Source: Clostridium sp. (lineage in GTDB: Bacteria > Bacillota > Clostridia > Peptostreptococcales > Peptostreptococcaceae). Taken from it: a stretch of 64,000 bases of DNA. Position numbers and translations under genes: made by a program. The notes beneath the pieces were generated by a model that was not told the origin of the DNA, ran no database searches, and worked only from the letters and a program-made list of their open reading frames with translations. Of the stretch, positions 26,097 through 33,219 are shown piece by piece. Positions within the stretch are counted from its first letter, which is position 1, and the number at the start of each line of letters is the position of its first letter. The stretch lies in NCBI GenBank assembly GCA_022782605.1, contig JALFMW010000392.1, positions 101,328 to 165,327 on the forward strand, read 5' to 3'.

Positions 26097-26900
26097 CTAT
26101 TTCTTCTCAAAGTATTCTTTAATATCTTTATATCCTATTTCCATATTTTTACTTAACACTTCATGGTCAAAAGTAAAGAAACTTCCTAAATTCTCTGAAG
26201 GGAAAATGTATTTAATTCTTGGATCGTTCATATACTCTTCATGAGTTGGTTTTAAGTAAACTAAATCAATAGCAAGAATATCTTCATATCCATCTTTTAA
26301 AGCTTGGTCTATCATTAAATTATCATTAAAGCCACCATCAACATACCAATTATATATAAGTCCATATTTAATCTTATGTGGTTGTAGAACGGGCGTAGCA
26401 CTACAAGAAGCTATAACATAATCTATAAGTTTATTTCCCATTCTACGCTTGTCTGTAACAAGTATATGAGGAGCAGTTATATTAATAGTATTTAATTTAA
26501 AATCTATTGGGGATTTTAAAACTTTATTTATATCAACTTTCTTTGTTAAGAAATTGTAAAAATTATCAGTATTAGCTCCTAAAGTTTTTATATTTCCACC
26601 TAATTTAGTTGTTATATCTTTTACTGATTTTATAGTATTAAGCAATGATTCGAAATTCATATACATTTCTATGTCATCATCAGTTATATCTTTTATAGTA
26701 ATATTATCCCATAATTCTTGAAGATAAGGGTAACTTTCTAATCCTTGTGACATAACTAGACCATTTACACTACCTATGCTAGTCCCATAAACTATGTCAT
26801 ATTCATATCCTATTTCATGCAAATAATTAAAACAGCCTACTTGATAAGCCCCTAGTGAACCCCCTCCACCAAGGACTATCGCTTTCTTTTTATTCATCAA
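26097..26900 (-). CDS. Patatin-like phospholipase
   Basis: The 267-residue protein has all patatin landmarks: the oxyanion loop GGGGSLGAYQ (residues 11-20), the nucleophile elbow GTSIGS with Ser41, and the DGG motif with Asp188 (NWYVDGGFNDN), giving the Ser-Asp dyad. Patatins hydrolyse acyl esters of phospholipids. No signal peptide or membrane segment is seen. It lies inside the minus-strand tail operon between an adaptor and a coiled-coil gene, so it could be a virion component that opens membranes at entry or a lysis factor. That placement is inference. A start at the second Met (26897) is also possible. The family call is strong. Confidence 0.88.
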   Translation of the reverse strand: MMNKKKAIVLGGGGSLGAYQVGCFNYLHEIGYEYDIVYGTSIGSVNGLVMSQGLESYPYLQELWDNITIKDITDDDIEMYMNFESLLNTIKSVKDITTKLGGNIKTLGANTDNFYNFLTKKVDINKVLKSPIDFKLNTINITAPHILVTDKRRMGNKLIDYVIASCSATPVLQPHKIKYGLIYNWYVDGGFNDNLMIDQALKDGYEDILAIDLVYLKPTHEEYMNDPRIKYIFPSENLGSFFTFDHEVLSKNMEIGYKDIKEYFEKK

Positions 26901-26920
26901 AAAACTCCCTTCAAAATATA

Positions 26921-27457
26921 TTACTCTGCAACTAATGCTTTTAATTCTGCAACTATTGCTTTTAATTCTTCTAAATCAACTTGTTCTGGCACTTGAGCTT
27001 CTAGTTCAGCAATTCTAGCTCTTAATGCTTCATTTTCAGTAGCTAAAGCATTCTTTTCAGTTCTTAAATTATCTCTTTCAGTTACTAAAGCATTTCTTTC
27101 TTCAACTAAAGCATTCTTTTCAGTTCTTAAATTATCTCTTTCAGTTACTAAAGCATTTCTTTCTTCAACTAAAGCATTCTTTTCAGCTATTAAATTATCT
27201 TTTTCAGCTATTAAATTATCTCTTTCAACTCTAAAAGCGTCTCTTTCAGTTACTAAAGCATTTCTTTCTTCAACTAAAGCATTCTTTTCAGCTACTACCC
27301 TTTCATGATTTGCTGTCAACTCTTGTACTTGAGCTTCTAATTCTACAATTCTATTTTCCTTAACCCTAACTTCATTTTTCATAGTTTCATTCTCAGCAGT
27401 TAATGTTTCCACTGCCACTAAAATTTCATTTAATTCTTGTACTAATTCTTTTAACAT
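26921..27457 (-). CDS. Repetitive coiled-coil protein
   Basis: The protein is 178 residues of heptad repeats: units like NALVEERNALVTERDNL recur, charged and Ala/Leu-spaced, with no other domain. It is almost certainly one long parallel coiled coil, perhaps a fibre shaft or linker. A 63-bp DNA unit is repeated in tandem inside it, so its length may vary between phages. It sits between the patatin and an XhlA-like gene. AGAGGTAATTAAG supports the start. A more specific function cannot be given. Confidence 0.65.
   Translation of the reverse strand: MLKELVQELNEILVAVETLTAENETMKNEVRVKENRIVELEAQVQELTANHERVVAEKNALVEERNALVTERDAFRVERDNLIAEKDNLIAEKNALVEERNALVTERDNLRTEKNALVEERNALVTERDNLRTEKNALATENEALRARIAELEAQVPEQVDLEELKAIVAELKALVAE
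27061..27186 (-). repeat. 63-bp tandem repeat in the coiled-coil gene
   Basis: Two near-perfect copies of a 63-bp unit (starting TTCTTAAATTATCTC on the plus strand at 27061 and 27124) encode 21 residues, exactly three heptads, so length changes by this unit keep both frame and heptad register. Confidence 0.75.
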
Positions 27458-27475
27458 TCTTAATTACCTCTTTCT

Positions 27476-27784
27476 TTATTTTAATAATATTTTAATATAA
27501 TTCATTATGGCAACTCCTAGAAAAGATCCAACACCACCAATTATAAGAACTATTATCTTATTCATGGCAGAGTCAAAATATCCTTTCCTTCTCTTCTTAC
27601 TTTCTTCTTGCCCCTCAATTAACATTTGCAACATTGTTGATTGAGAGTCAATTTTTGTATCAATAGTAATGACATGAGTTTCCAAAATATCTACTTTACT
27701 TTCTATTTTTTCCATTCTATCTTCTAGCTTATCTATTCTTTTTCCTGTGTATTCGTTAATTACTTTTTGTGTTTCTTCTCCCAT
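27476..27784 (-). CDS. XhlA-like membrane protein (lysis accessory)
   Basis: The start is placed at ATG 27784, which overlaps the TAA of the upstream gene (TAATG) and is about nine bases from GGTGG. The 102-residue product has a long coiled coil (RIDKLEDRMEKIESKVDILE) and a C-terminal membrane helix (IIVLIIGGVGSFLGVAIMNY) with a basic flank (KKRRKGYF). This is the layout of XhlA, which works with holins in Bacillus phages. The neighbouring small genes (27784-27906, 27921-28172) add one more membrane protein. A holin of LLH type is encoded elsewhere at 42768-43205. Confidence 0.65.
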   Translation of the reverse strand: MGEETQKVINEYTGKRIDKLEDRMEKIESKVDILETHVITIDTKIDSQSTMLQMLIEGQEESKKRRKGYFDSAMNKIIVLIIGGVGSFLGVAIMNYIKILLK

Positions 27785-27906
27785 TAACATTTTCCACCTT
27801 TATCTCCATTTTTATCTTTAGCTTTCCCTAAAGATTTTACTCTATTTGTCAACCTAGTTAACCAAGGTAGCATAGTTTTTAATATGGCTCTTATTATATT
27901 ACTCAT
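27784..27906 (-). CDS. Small basic 40-aa protein
   Basis: ATG 27906 follows AGGTGAG, and the frame ends at TAA 27786-27784, coupled to the next start. The product begins MSNIIRAILKTMLPWLTRL, an amphipathic or membrane-seeking helix, and ends in a Lys/Gly-rich tail (KAKDKNGDKGGKC). The size and charge suggest a membrane-active lysis peptide, but there is no recognised family. Confidence 0.6.
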   Translation of the reverse strand: MSNIIRAILKTMLPWLTRLTNRVKSLGKAKDKNGDKGGKC

Positions 27907-27920
27907 TTTCTCACCTGCCT

Positions 27921-28172
27921 TCATTTTAAAAATATAGTAGCAATCCAATTAGATATAAACCACAATGCTATAATAATTCCATTCATTATAATGAATTTTG
28001 TTATAATTCTCTCAAATCTCTTTACTTCATTTTCATGGTTTCTCTGTTCTTCAAGAAATTCCTTCATCATTTTCTCATTTTGCTCTTTTAAAGTATCTAA
28101 ATATGCTTTAGGAATTTTAACATACTCTTCTTTAGTATTTGATATAGGTTTTTTGTCTTCCTGCTTTTCCAA
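27921..28172 (-). CDS. 83-aa coiled-coil membrane protein
   Basis: The start is a TTG at 28172, as no ATG is available in frame; the ribosome site is weak. After a polar head (MEKQEDKKPISNTKEEY) come a charged helix (LKEQNEKMMKEFLEEQ) and one C-terminal membrane segment (IIMNGIIIALWFISNWIATIF). The cytoplasmic coil plus one helix layout is like that of small phage lysis or holin accessory proteins. It is part of a three-gene membrane cluster. Confidence 0.6.
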   Translation of the reverse strand: MEKQEDKKPISNTKEEYVKIPKAYLDTLKEQNEKMMKEFLEEQRNHENEVKRFERIITKFIIMNGIIIALWFISNWIATIFLK

Positions 28173-28241
28173 ATTTTAAAACCTACTTTCCTTTTAATTT
28201 CCCTCCCTATATTAATTTCTAAAAAATGTCATTATTTATCA

Positions 28242-29210
28242 TTAGCTTATATCTTCTATAATTGTTACTATAAATTTTAAACCTATTCCACCACTGGCTG
28301 TATGTTGAGTATCTTCTACAAATACATAACACCCATTACTTCCAATAGAACCTATATAAACTCCACCATATTTCCAAGCACCAAAATTCTTATAACCCCA
28401 TTTATTTACATCTATTATTTGAACACTAGCCCCTATTACTTTACTTGAATTTACAGAATGATAAAAAGGACACCAGTATGCACCATTATAGTTACTACCT
28501 TCCCCACCAGCAAGATCATTGTACGCATTTACTGTTTCCTGTTCTGTAAAACTCATTGTAATATAATGAGTTTTTGTTTTAGTACCTTTGTCTATAATAA
28601 CGTAGGTTTTTTCAACATTCCCACTAGCCGTTCCTTTTGACATACTTGCATTACTTTCTATTGTAGCTACCCTTGTTTGTAAATCTGCAACGGGAATAGA
28701 CATAGTTTGCACAGTAGAATTATTTGCTTTAAAAGTCATATTTTGACCGTCATAAGATACCGAGTCTATTTTGGAGTTTTTCATAGAATTAACATTTGAT
28801 TCAATAATATCTATTTTAGCTATTGCTTGTTCTTGTTCTTCTGTTAGCCCACCTATAGTAGCATTAGTAGAAGGTAGGGTAAAATTTAACACATAATTTG
28901 GGAAGTCTCCAGTTATAATAACTTTAGCTTCTGTCCCTATGGTAGTAGTTCCTATACTAAAACTAGGTGATGCTCCATTACTACCTTTATCACCTTTTTT
29001 CCCTTTAGGAATAGATAAGTTTAATTTGTAACTGTCACCACTCCTAACTATACTAGCACTAGCATTTTCAATGTTTTCTACTGTTTTAACTTGTCCTATA
29101 GTCAAATCTATATTAGCACTTGCTTCTATATTAGATAAATCTAAATTTTTAATTTTATTTAATAAACTATCTATTTCTTCAGCAGAGAATTTAAGATTTT
29201 TTATATCCAT
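28242..29210 (-). CDS. Short tail fibre with Gly-rich turn
   Basis: The protein is 322 residues. A helical N-terminus (SAEEIDSLLNKIKNLDLSN) is followed by a common phage fibre segment: IGQVKTVENIENASASIV, IPKGKKGDKGSNGASPSF, then VLNFTLPS and EEQEQAIAKIDIIESNVNS, a coiled-coil neck. The C-terminus is a globular tip (NAYNDLAGGEGSNYNGAYW) likely to contact the receptor. The KGDKGxxG stretch is a short collagen-like turn typical of tail fibres. GGAAGGGGAG supports the start. It probably assembles as a trimer on the baseplate. Confidence 0.7.
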   Translation of the reverse strand: MDIKNLKFSAEEIDSLLNKIKNLDLSNIEASANIDLTIGQVKTVENIENASASIVRSGDSYKLNLSIPKGKKGDKGSNGASPSFSIGTTTIGTEAKVIITGDFPNYVLNFTLPSTNATIGGLTEEQEQAIAKIDIIESNVNSMKNSKIDSVSYDGQNMTFKANNSTVQTMSIPVADLQTRVATIESNASMSKGTASGNVEKTYVIIDKGTKTKTHYITMSFTEQETVNAYNDLAGGEGSNYNGAYWCPFYHSVNSSKVIGASVQIIDVNKWGYKNFGAWKYGGVYIGSIGSNGCYVFVEDTQHTASGGIGLKFIVTIIEDIS

Positions 29211-29248
29211 TTACTTCTCCCCTTCCTGTATATATATTTTATTTTAAA

Positions 29249-30160
29249 CTAATATCTTTGTAATATCATATTAGTTTTTAATCCATCTTTTTCTAATAAA
29301 TATCCTTTTTCAACTAATACGGCTCTAAGTTCTTCTCTTAATTTATTTACTAACATTAGGTCGGTTTGTTTTTCATATTTTACTCCAGTATAGTCTTCTA
29401 ATTTGAAACTAACTTCACAAATAGTTTCTGTACCTGATCCAAGTTCATCCTTGATTGTCATAACATCTAGTGCTACAGCAACTACACCTTTAAAAGTTCC
29501 TTCATATGTAGTTAAAGTTACTGCCCCATGTTCTCTAATAGTAGATATATCTTCAGTAAATATAGCTGGTTTATTAGTATTAATAAATTGAATACTTGTT
29601 GTTGAATCTGGTATATCTGTATTTCCTTTTCCAGTTTCTGCGATATTATAATCTGCACTATAAGATAAAGTACATTTACTAAATCCATAGTCTATTTCAC
29701 AACCACCAATAAAAGGAGTAAGGGTATTAAAGCCTTCTCTTGTAGCTCTCTTTACACTTTTATTTATATCGCCTTGAGTTAATGTAGGTTTCTTATTTAT
29801 TTTTGAATATCTCTTCTTAAAAGTACATTGTTGAGCTTTTTTATTACTCTTCTTTCTAATTCTAATTGTCCAACCAGCATTATTTAAAGCCAGATCTTCA
29901 GTATCATAGTATGACATCTTAGTTGTTCCTTTGAGAGCCATACCAGTAAATAAAGCTAAAAATTCAGCATTAGGTTGTTTAGTTGAACTATCTAATATTA
30001 GATCTGGATTAACTAAGAATTTCACTTCATACCCAGGTGTCATAGCTTGAGCTACTTCTTCTACCCCAACTGTAACAGTTTCTGTTCCTAAGCTATCCAC
30101 TGTTATATTAGGAACTAATTTAAATTTTCTTTCACCATTTTCTATAAAAATATCTTTCAT
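29249..30160 (-). CDS. CYTH/triphosphate-tunnel-like protein
   Basis: The start is set at ATG 30160 (MKDIFIENGERKF) behind AAAGGAAG, since an upstream ATG at 30184 would place that site inside the gene. Of 303 residues, about 50-260 resemble the CYTH fold. There is EVKFLVNPD (a partial ExExK, first Glu replaced by Gly), YYDTEDLALNNAGWTIRIRKK, the classic YDTxxLxLxxxGxxLRiR pattern, CTFKKRY, and EVSFKLEDYTG. CYTH enzymes act on triphosphates or make cyclic AMP. Some acidic metal ligands may be missing, so activity is uncertain. It is the first gene on the left of the island at 30.2-32.4 kb, and a plus-strand promoter starts just in front of it. Confidence 0.65.
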   Translation of the reverse strand: MKDIFIENGERKFKLVPNITVDSLGTETVTVGVEEVAQAMTPGYEVKFLVNPDLILDSSTKQPNAEFLALFTGMALKGTTKMSYYDTEDLALNNAGWTIRIRKKSNKKAQQCTFKKRYSKINKKPTLTQGDINKSVKRATREGFNTLTPFIGGCEIDYGFSKCTLSYSADYNIAETGKGNTDIPDSTTSIQFINTNKPAIFTEDISTIREHGAVTLTTYEGTFKGVVAVALDVMTIKDELGSGTETICEVSFKLEDYTGVKYEKQTDLMLVNKLREELRAVLVEKGYLLEKDGLKTNMILQRY

Positions 30161-30177
30161 TTTTTTCTTCCTTTCTA

Positions 30178-30206
30178 TTGACATTTTTTACTTTTTATTG
30201 TATATT
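30178..30206 (+). promoter_or_regulatory. Plus-strand promoter against the late operon
   Basis: TTGACA (30178-30183), a 17-bp T-rich spacer, TATATT (30201-30206). It points away from the CYTH gene and towards a terminator at 30357-30389, with no credible reading frame between. Confidence 0.65.
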
Positions 30207-30212
30207 AATAAA

Positions 30213-30390
30213 GGAGAAACCACCTTATTATCACATAAAATCAATCCTAATGACATATTACAAAATGGTTTCCCCATGTATAATAACTTAATCTTCAGCA
30301 AATGATAAAAGTGTAATGAACTGAACATGAGTTATTACACTTAAATCATTTGAATTGCTAGACTTTATTGGGGGAGTCTAGCCTTTTTTA
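30213..30390 (+). ncRNA. Candidate structured non-coding RNA (about 178 nt)
   Basis: A plus-strand transcript is predicted between a TTGACA/TATATT promoter and a strong terminator. It contains a helix GAGAAACCA with TGGTTTCCCC closing a loop of about 40 nt. A long hairpin follows at 30299-30352, where CAAATGAT and AGTGTAAT pair with ATTACACT and ATCATTTG. The terminator hairpin comes last. The only ATG frame (30250) is 13 codons without a ribosome site. It lies antisense to the minus-strand operon, in the gap between the CYTH gene and the HTH gene. Confidence 0.55.
30357..30389 (+). terminator. Rho-independent terminator of the candidate RNA
   Basis: GCTAGACT (30357-30364) pairs with AGTCTAGC (30375-30382) and is followed by CTTTTTT. 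The U-run is only on the plus strand. A second inverted repeat, GGGGGAA with TTCCCCC, lies at about 30396-30450, next to the stop of the minus-strand gene 30454-31188. Confidence 0.8.
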
Positions 30391-30453
30391 TTAATAGGGG
30401 GAATTTAATTAGTATTATAATAATTATATAACACCAATTGATTTCCCCCTATT

Positions 30454-31188
30454 TTATTTATTAAAATTTAATTTAAAATCTTTCTCTTCAGATATATACG
30501 TTTTATATATTAAAGATTTTATTTCTTCATATAGTTCTTTATCTTGCTTTAAATAAAACTTACTTACTTTATATATAGCCTTTTCTTCTAGTACACAAGA
30601 ATGTCCTTCTATGCTTCTTATCAATTCAGTATAAGTATCTAAATCAATTTTATTTTCTATATATAAATTTTTAATTTCACCAATTTTCTTAATCAGCCTA
30701 CTAGACCTTCTATATGATTCAAATTCCTCTTTACAAGTTAGTTCCCATTTGAAGTTGTTAGTTTCTTTATCTCTTGTTCTTTTTAAATAATACCATCCGT
30801 CTTTTCCTAAAATATTATTCTCTACCATGAGTCCATCCCACTTTCTAATAGTTTCTACACATACTTCACATAATTTAGCTAATATATTTCTTGTAATAGG
30901 TTGGTCTAAATTATATGTTCTATATAAGAAATACTTCCCGAAAGATTCATATTCCTTGGTGTTAAAATTGTTCTCACATATTAAAGAATATTGTAATTTA
31001 TTTTCATTACTTTGTCGTAATAAATAAATTGCGTTTCTTCCTCTTTTTATTTTTTCTGTAAGTATCCAACCTCTTTTATATAGTCTGTTATATAATTGAC
31101 TTTTTTGTTCAATCTTCTTTAGAGTGTCTTTTGTAACTCCTAATAAATCACAAATATCTTGCCTTGTAAATTCAATAATATTTTCCAT
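30454..31188 (-). CDS. Double helix-turn-helix DNA-binding protein
   Basis: The protein is 244 residues. Residues 1-30 hold a clear HTH (FTRQDICDLLGVTKDTLKKIEQ). A second HTH-like segment lies near 100 (TRNILAKLCEVCVETIRKWD). Between and after are basic, Tyr-rich stretches (GWILTEKIKRGRNAIYLLRQ, RRSSRLIKKIGEIKNLYIEN). It could be a transcription regulator or a replication-type initiator. No family is certain. It sits in a small island of early-type genes that interrupts the tail operon, so control of the flanking late genes is a reasonable inference. AAAGGTGATAC supports the start. Confidence 0.7.
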   Translation of the reverse strand: MENIIEFTRQDICDLLGVTKDTLKKIEQKSQLYNRLYKRGWILTEKIKRGRNAIYLLRQSNENKLQYSLICENNFNTKEYESFGKYFLYRTYNLDQPITRNILAKLCEVCVETIRKWDGLMVENNILGKDGWYYLKRTRDKETNNFKWELTCKEEFESYRRSSRLIKKIGEIKNLYIENKIDLDTYTELIRSIEGHSCVLEEKAIYKVSKFYLKQDKELYEEIKSLIYKTYISEEKDFKLNFNK

Positions 31189-31218
31189 TGTATCACCTTT
31201 GCACCTATAAATTTTAAA

Positions 31219-31410
31219 TTATTTATTTCTCTTATCCTTATTCATTAGTTTACCTAAAGCTTCTCTCAATTCTTGTGTGTCTTTGAATAGATATATCATG
31301 TTCATAGGACTTTTCTTATCTATCTTGGTATCTACTAATTCAAATCCCATATCTATTAAATCCCAAGCATATTTTCTTTTAAATACAAATTTGATTCTAT
31401 CATTCATCAT
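31219..31410 (-). CDS. 63-aa hypothetical protein
   Basis: The small basic protein reads MMNDRIKFVFKRKYAWDLIDMGFELVD and ends in a helix rich in Lys. The pattern 'YAWDLIDMGFELVDTKID...MNMIYLFKDTQELREAL' resembles short phage and plasmid proteins of the DUF5659 kind, with no known function. TAGGAGGTTTG precedes the ATG. A weak promoter (31463-31491) lies upstream. Confidence 0.6.
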   Translation of the reverse strand: MMNDRIKFVFKRKYAWDLIDMGFELVDTKIDKKSPMNMIYLFKDTQELREALGKLMNKDKRNK

Positions 31411-31462
31411 AACAAACCTCCTACCCCTTTCAAATCATATTCTTCATCTTTGATATATCATT

Positions 31463-31491
31463 GTTATAATCCTATTTTAATCATTTGCTAA
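31463..31491 (-). promoter_or_regulatory. Weak variant of the early-type promoter
   Basis: On the minus strand TTAGCA (31491-31486), a 17-bp spacer starting AATGATTAAAA, TATAAC (31468-31463). The spacer keeps the early consensus while both boxes have one or two changes. It would serve 31219-31410 and possibly 30454-31188. Confidence 0.5.
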
Positions 31492-31500
31492 TACTTTTAT

Positions 31501-31560
31501 AATAGGGGTGTTTCAAGATCAATATATAGTACTATATAAAAACTTTCAAACAACCCTATT
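31501..31560. repeat. Long nested inverted repeat between island genes
   Basis: AATAGGGGTGTTT (31501-31513) pairs with AAACAACCCTATT (31548-31560) with one mismatch. Inside is the palindrome TATATAGTACTATATA (about 31523-31538). Neither strand has a good U-run. It could be a weak terminator, a processing site or a protein binding site. Confidence 0.5.
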
Positions 31561-31577
31561 TATTTTAAATAGTTTTC

Positions 31578-31745
31578 TTATTCTTTGATTAATTTCATTC
31601 TAATTTCATCTATTCGTTCATCAGTCAACTCTTTACTTACCATTGGACAACATTCTCTACAGCCAGAACAGTCCAAACAATCGAAGTGCATATTGCAATA
31701 TTCTAATTTCTCTTCATCTGTAAGTGGCAATACTTTTCTTTCCAT
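31578..31745 (-). CDS. Cys-rich mini-protein with ferredoxin-like motif
   Basis: ATG 31745 follows AGGAGTGAG. The 55-residue product reads MERKVLPLTDEEKLEYCNMH, then CLDCSGCRECCP, then an acidic helix. CxxCxxCxxxCP is the single 4Fe-4S binding pattern of ferredoxins, here in one copy. The protein could bind an iron-sulfur cluster or zinc. It is one of four small genes with their own early-type promoters in this island. The small size suggests a host-takeover or regulatory role, but that is inference. Confidence 0.65.
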   Translation of the reverse strand: MERKVLPLTDEEKLEYCNMHFDCLDCSGCRECCPMVSKELTDERIDEIRMKLIKE

Positions 31746-31747
31746 AT

Positions 31748-31918
31748 TTACTCACTCCTTTTATCCTTAATTATTAATTCATTAACATATACATCCTCTA
31801 ATCTATTTATCTCTGGAATAAATACTAAAGCTTTATTTAAAGTGTCGCTAAATTTAATTAATTCTACTTTAAATACCTTATCATTAAGTTCAATATAAAA
31901 TTCTTTATTCTCCAACAT
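31748..31918 (-). CDS. 56-aa hypothetical protein
   Basis: ATG 31918 follows AAGGGGGC. The product reads MLENKEFYIELNDKVFKVEL, then IKFSDTLNKALVFIPEINRL and a short basic end. It looks like a small alpha/beta domain of unknown family. Its stop almost touches the ribosome site of the Cys-rich gene, so both are made from one message started by the perfect promoter at 31950-31978. Confidence 0.65.
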   Translation of the reverse strand: MLENKEFYIELNDKVFKVELIKFSDTLNKALVFIPEINRLEDVYVNELIIKDKRSE

Positions 31919-31949
31919 AAATGTTGCCCCCTTAACTCTTTATGATTTT

Positions 31950-31978
31950 ATTATAAATTATTTATAACTATTTGTCAA
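31950..31978 (-). promoter_or_regulatory. Early-type promoter of two small genes
   Basis: On the minus strand TTGACA (31978-31973), spacer AATAGTTATAAATAATT, TATAAT (31955-31950). Its -35 box overlaps the last codons of the upstream gene 31975-32337. Confidence 0.88.
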
Positions 31979-32337
31979 TAGTTTTCTTTAGCTTTTTTAT
32001 TAAGTTCTTTAATTAATTTTTCTGCTAATTCAGATTCCGATTCTTCTATAAAATAATTATTGTTATTTAAGTAGTCCAAACTTTTGATGATTAGCTCTAT
32101 TTCTTTTTTATTTATTTGAATGTTTGCCTTCGGTTCTGTGTCCACTTCTTCACACCATTCTGGGACTACAAGCATCTCCCAACACTTGCCAATATTAGCA
32201 CCTTCTACTTCTACTTTTACACCATCAACTCTATCGTACCACTTTCTCCCACTACTTTCAGTAGCTATTCCTGATATTTCCATACACCTTTCTTTTGAAA
32301 ATATATAAGTCTTTCCTTTCTCAAATTTTTTAATCAT
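31975..32337 (-). CDS. 120-aa hypothetical protein
   Basis: The protein starts MIKKFEKGKTYIFSKERCME, and has RKWYDRVDGVKVEV and EMLVVPEWCEEVDTEPK in the middle, a pattern of a compact beta domain, then a helical tail (KELIIKSLDYLNNNNYFIEE and on). No family is recognised. GTGGTGAGAAAA precedes the ATG, and its own perfect promoter is at 32373-32401. It is the first gene of the small-gene island. Confidence 0.65.
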   Translation of the reverse strand: MIKKFEKGKTYIFSKERCMEISGIATESSGRKWYDRVDGVKVEVEGANIGKCWEMLVVPEWCEEVDTEPKANIQINKKEIELIIKSLDYLNNNNYFIEESESELAEKLIKELNKKAKENY

Positions 32338-32372
32338 ATTTTCTCACCACTCTCTCTTTTCTTTATAAGCTT

Positions 32373-32401
32373 ATTATATACCATTTTATATATCTTGTCA
32401 A
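32373..32401 (-). promoter_or_regulatory. Early-type promoter opening the island
   Basis: On the minus strand TTGACA (32401-32396), a 17-bp spacer, TATAAT (32378-32373). Confidence 0.88.
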
Positions 32402-32452
32402 TAGTTATTTTTCAGCCTTTTGTGGTTGTATATTATGTCTTATAGATTTATC

Positions 32453-32500
32453 CTAAGAAGTAGTAGTCTGAAAATATTACCTCTTAGAAAGCCACTAAAC
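32453..32500 (-). promoter_or_regulatory. Second copy of the GTTTAGTGG hairpin element
   Basis: The minus strand reads GTTTAGTGGCTTTCTAAGA and then AGG, ending ACTTCTTAG; CTAAGA pairs with TCTTAG. The element at 3026-3103 reads GTTTAGTGGTTTTCTAAGG and ends ACTTCTTAG. This copy lies immediately after the stop of tail gene 32502-33212, at the border of the small-gene island. It lacks the 11-codon frame. Confidence 0.5.
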
Positions 32501-32501
32501 T

Positions 32502-33212
32502 TTATTTTCTTAAAGCTATATATAATTTCTCTTTATTTTCTACAATTATCTTTAGTTCATTATCACTTACTTTTATTTTTGTAAAAGGTCTATCCATTTT
32601 ATCTTCCCCTAAAACAGATACAAATATATTCCCATCACATGACTTAATGCTATGTTTTAATACCACTTCATACATATCCATATCATTTTTAACAAGCTTA
32701 CTTGGAAGAATTTCATATTCTTTTCTAGTTTTTTCTTTTAAATATTTCTCTAGTGCTTCTCTATTATTTATTGCTGTTTTTATATTCCCTATTGGCTTTT
32801 TAATATTTAAATCTATTATTGGAGTATGGATTTTGTCTCCGTTAAGATCTTTAATTAGTATTTGGAATTCACCTTTGACTCCTTCCTCTGTATAGGTTGT
32901 TACATGTGGAATTTCTAAAACAAAATCCATATTCCCATCTTCGTCTATTGTTGCAGTGGTTTTATTTGAAATACCATTAACTCTTATCATAGCTGTAGCT
33001 GTAGTCCCTATTATAGGGGTTAATACTCTTCCTACATTATCTATATCTGAATTAAAATACTCATCAAATATCTTAACATGACAAAGAATTCTATCATTCA
33101 TATACAAAGTCAACATATTTAATGTTTGCCCACTAGAATTATTAAATTGTAATTCTGCTTCATATCCGTCATGAATGATAATTTTTAAGTTAGAAAATAT
33201 ACTTTGAGCCAT
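32502..33212 (-). CDS. BppU-like baseplate protein, copy 2
   Basis: The protein is 236 residues. Its N-terminus MAQSIFSNLKIIIHDGYEA aligns with MANQIFKKIVKMYISDDEA of the next gene upstream. Both continue with an Ig-like beta domain (TATAMIRVNGISNKTTATID, GEFQILIKDLNGDKIHTP, then DLNIKKPIGNI) that resembles BppU_N, and end in a second beta domain (IKSCDGNIFVSVLG). They are probably paired adaptors in the baseplate. GAGGGTGAT supports the start. It is the last tail gene before the small-gene island. Confidence 0.65.
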   Translation of the reverse strand: MAQSIFSNLKIIIHDGYEAELQFNNSSGQTLNMLTLYMNDRILCHVKIFDEYFNSDIDNVGRVLTPIIGTTATAMIRVNGISNKTTATIDEDGNMDFVLEIPHVTTYTEEGVKGEFQILIKDLNGDKIHTPIIDLNIKKPIGNIKTAINNREALEKYLKEKTRKEYEILPSKLVKNDMDMYEVVLKHSIKSCDGNIFVSVLGEDKMDRPFTKIKVSDNELKIIVENKEKLYIALRK

Positions 33213-33219
33213 TTTATAA

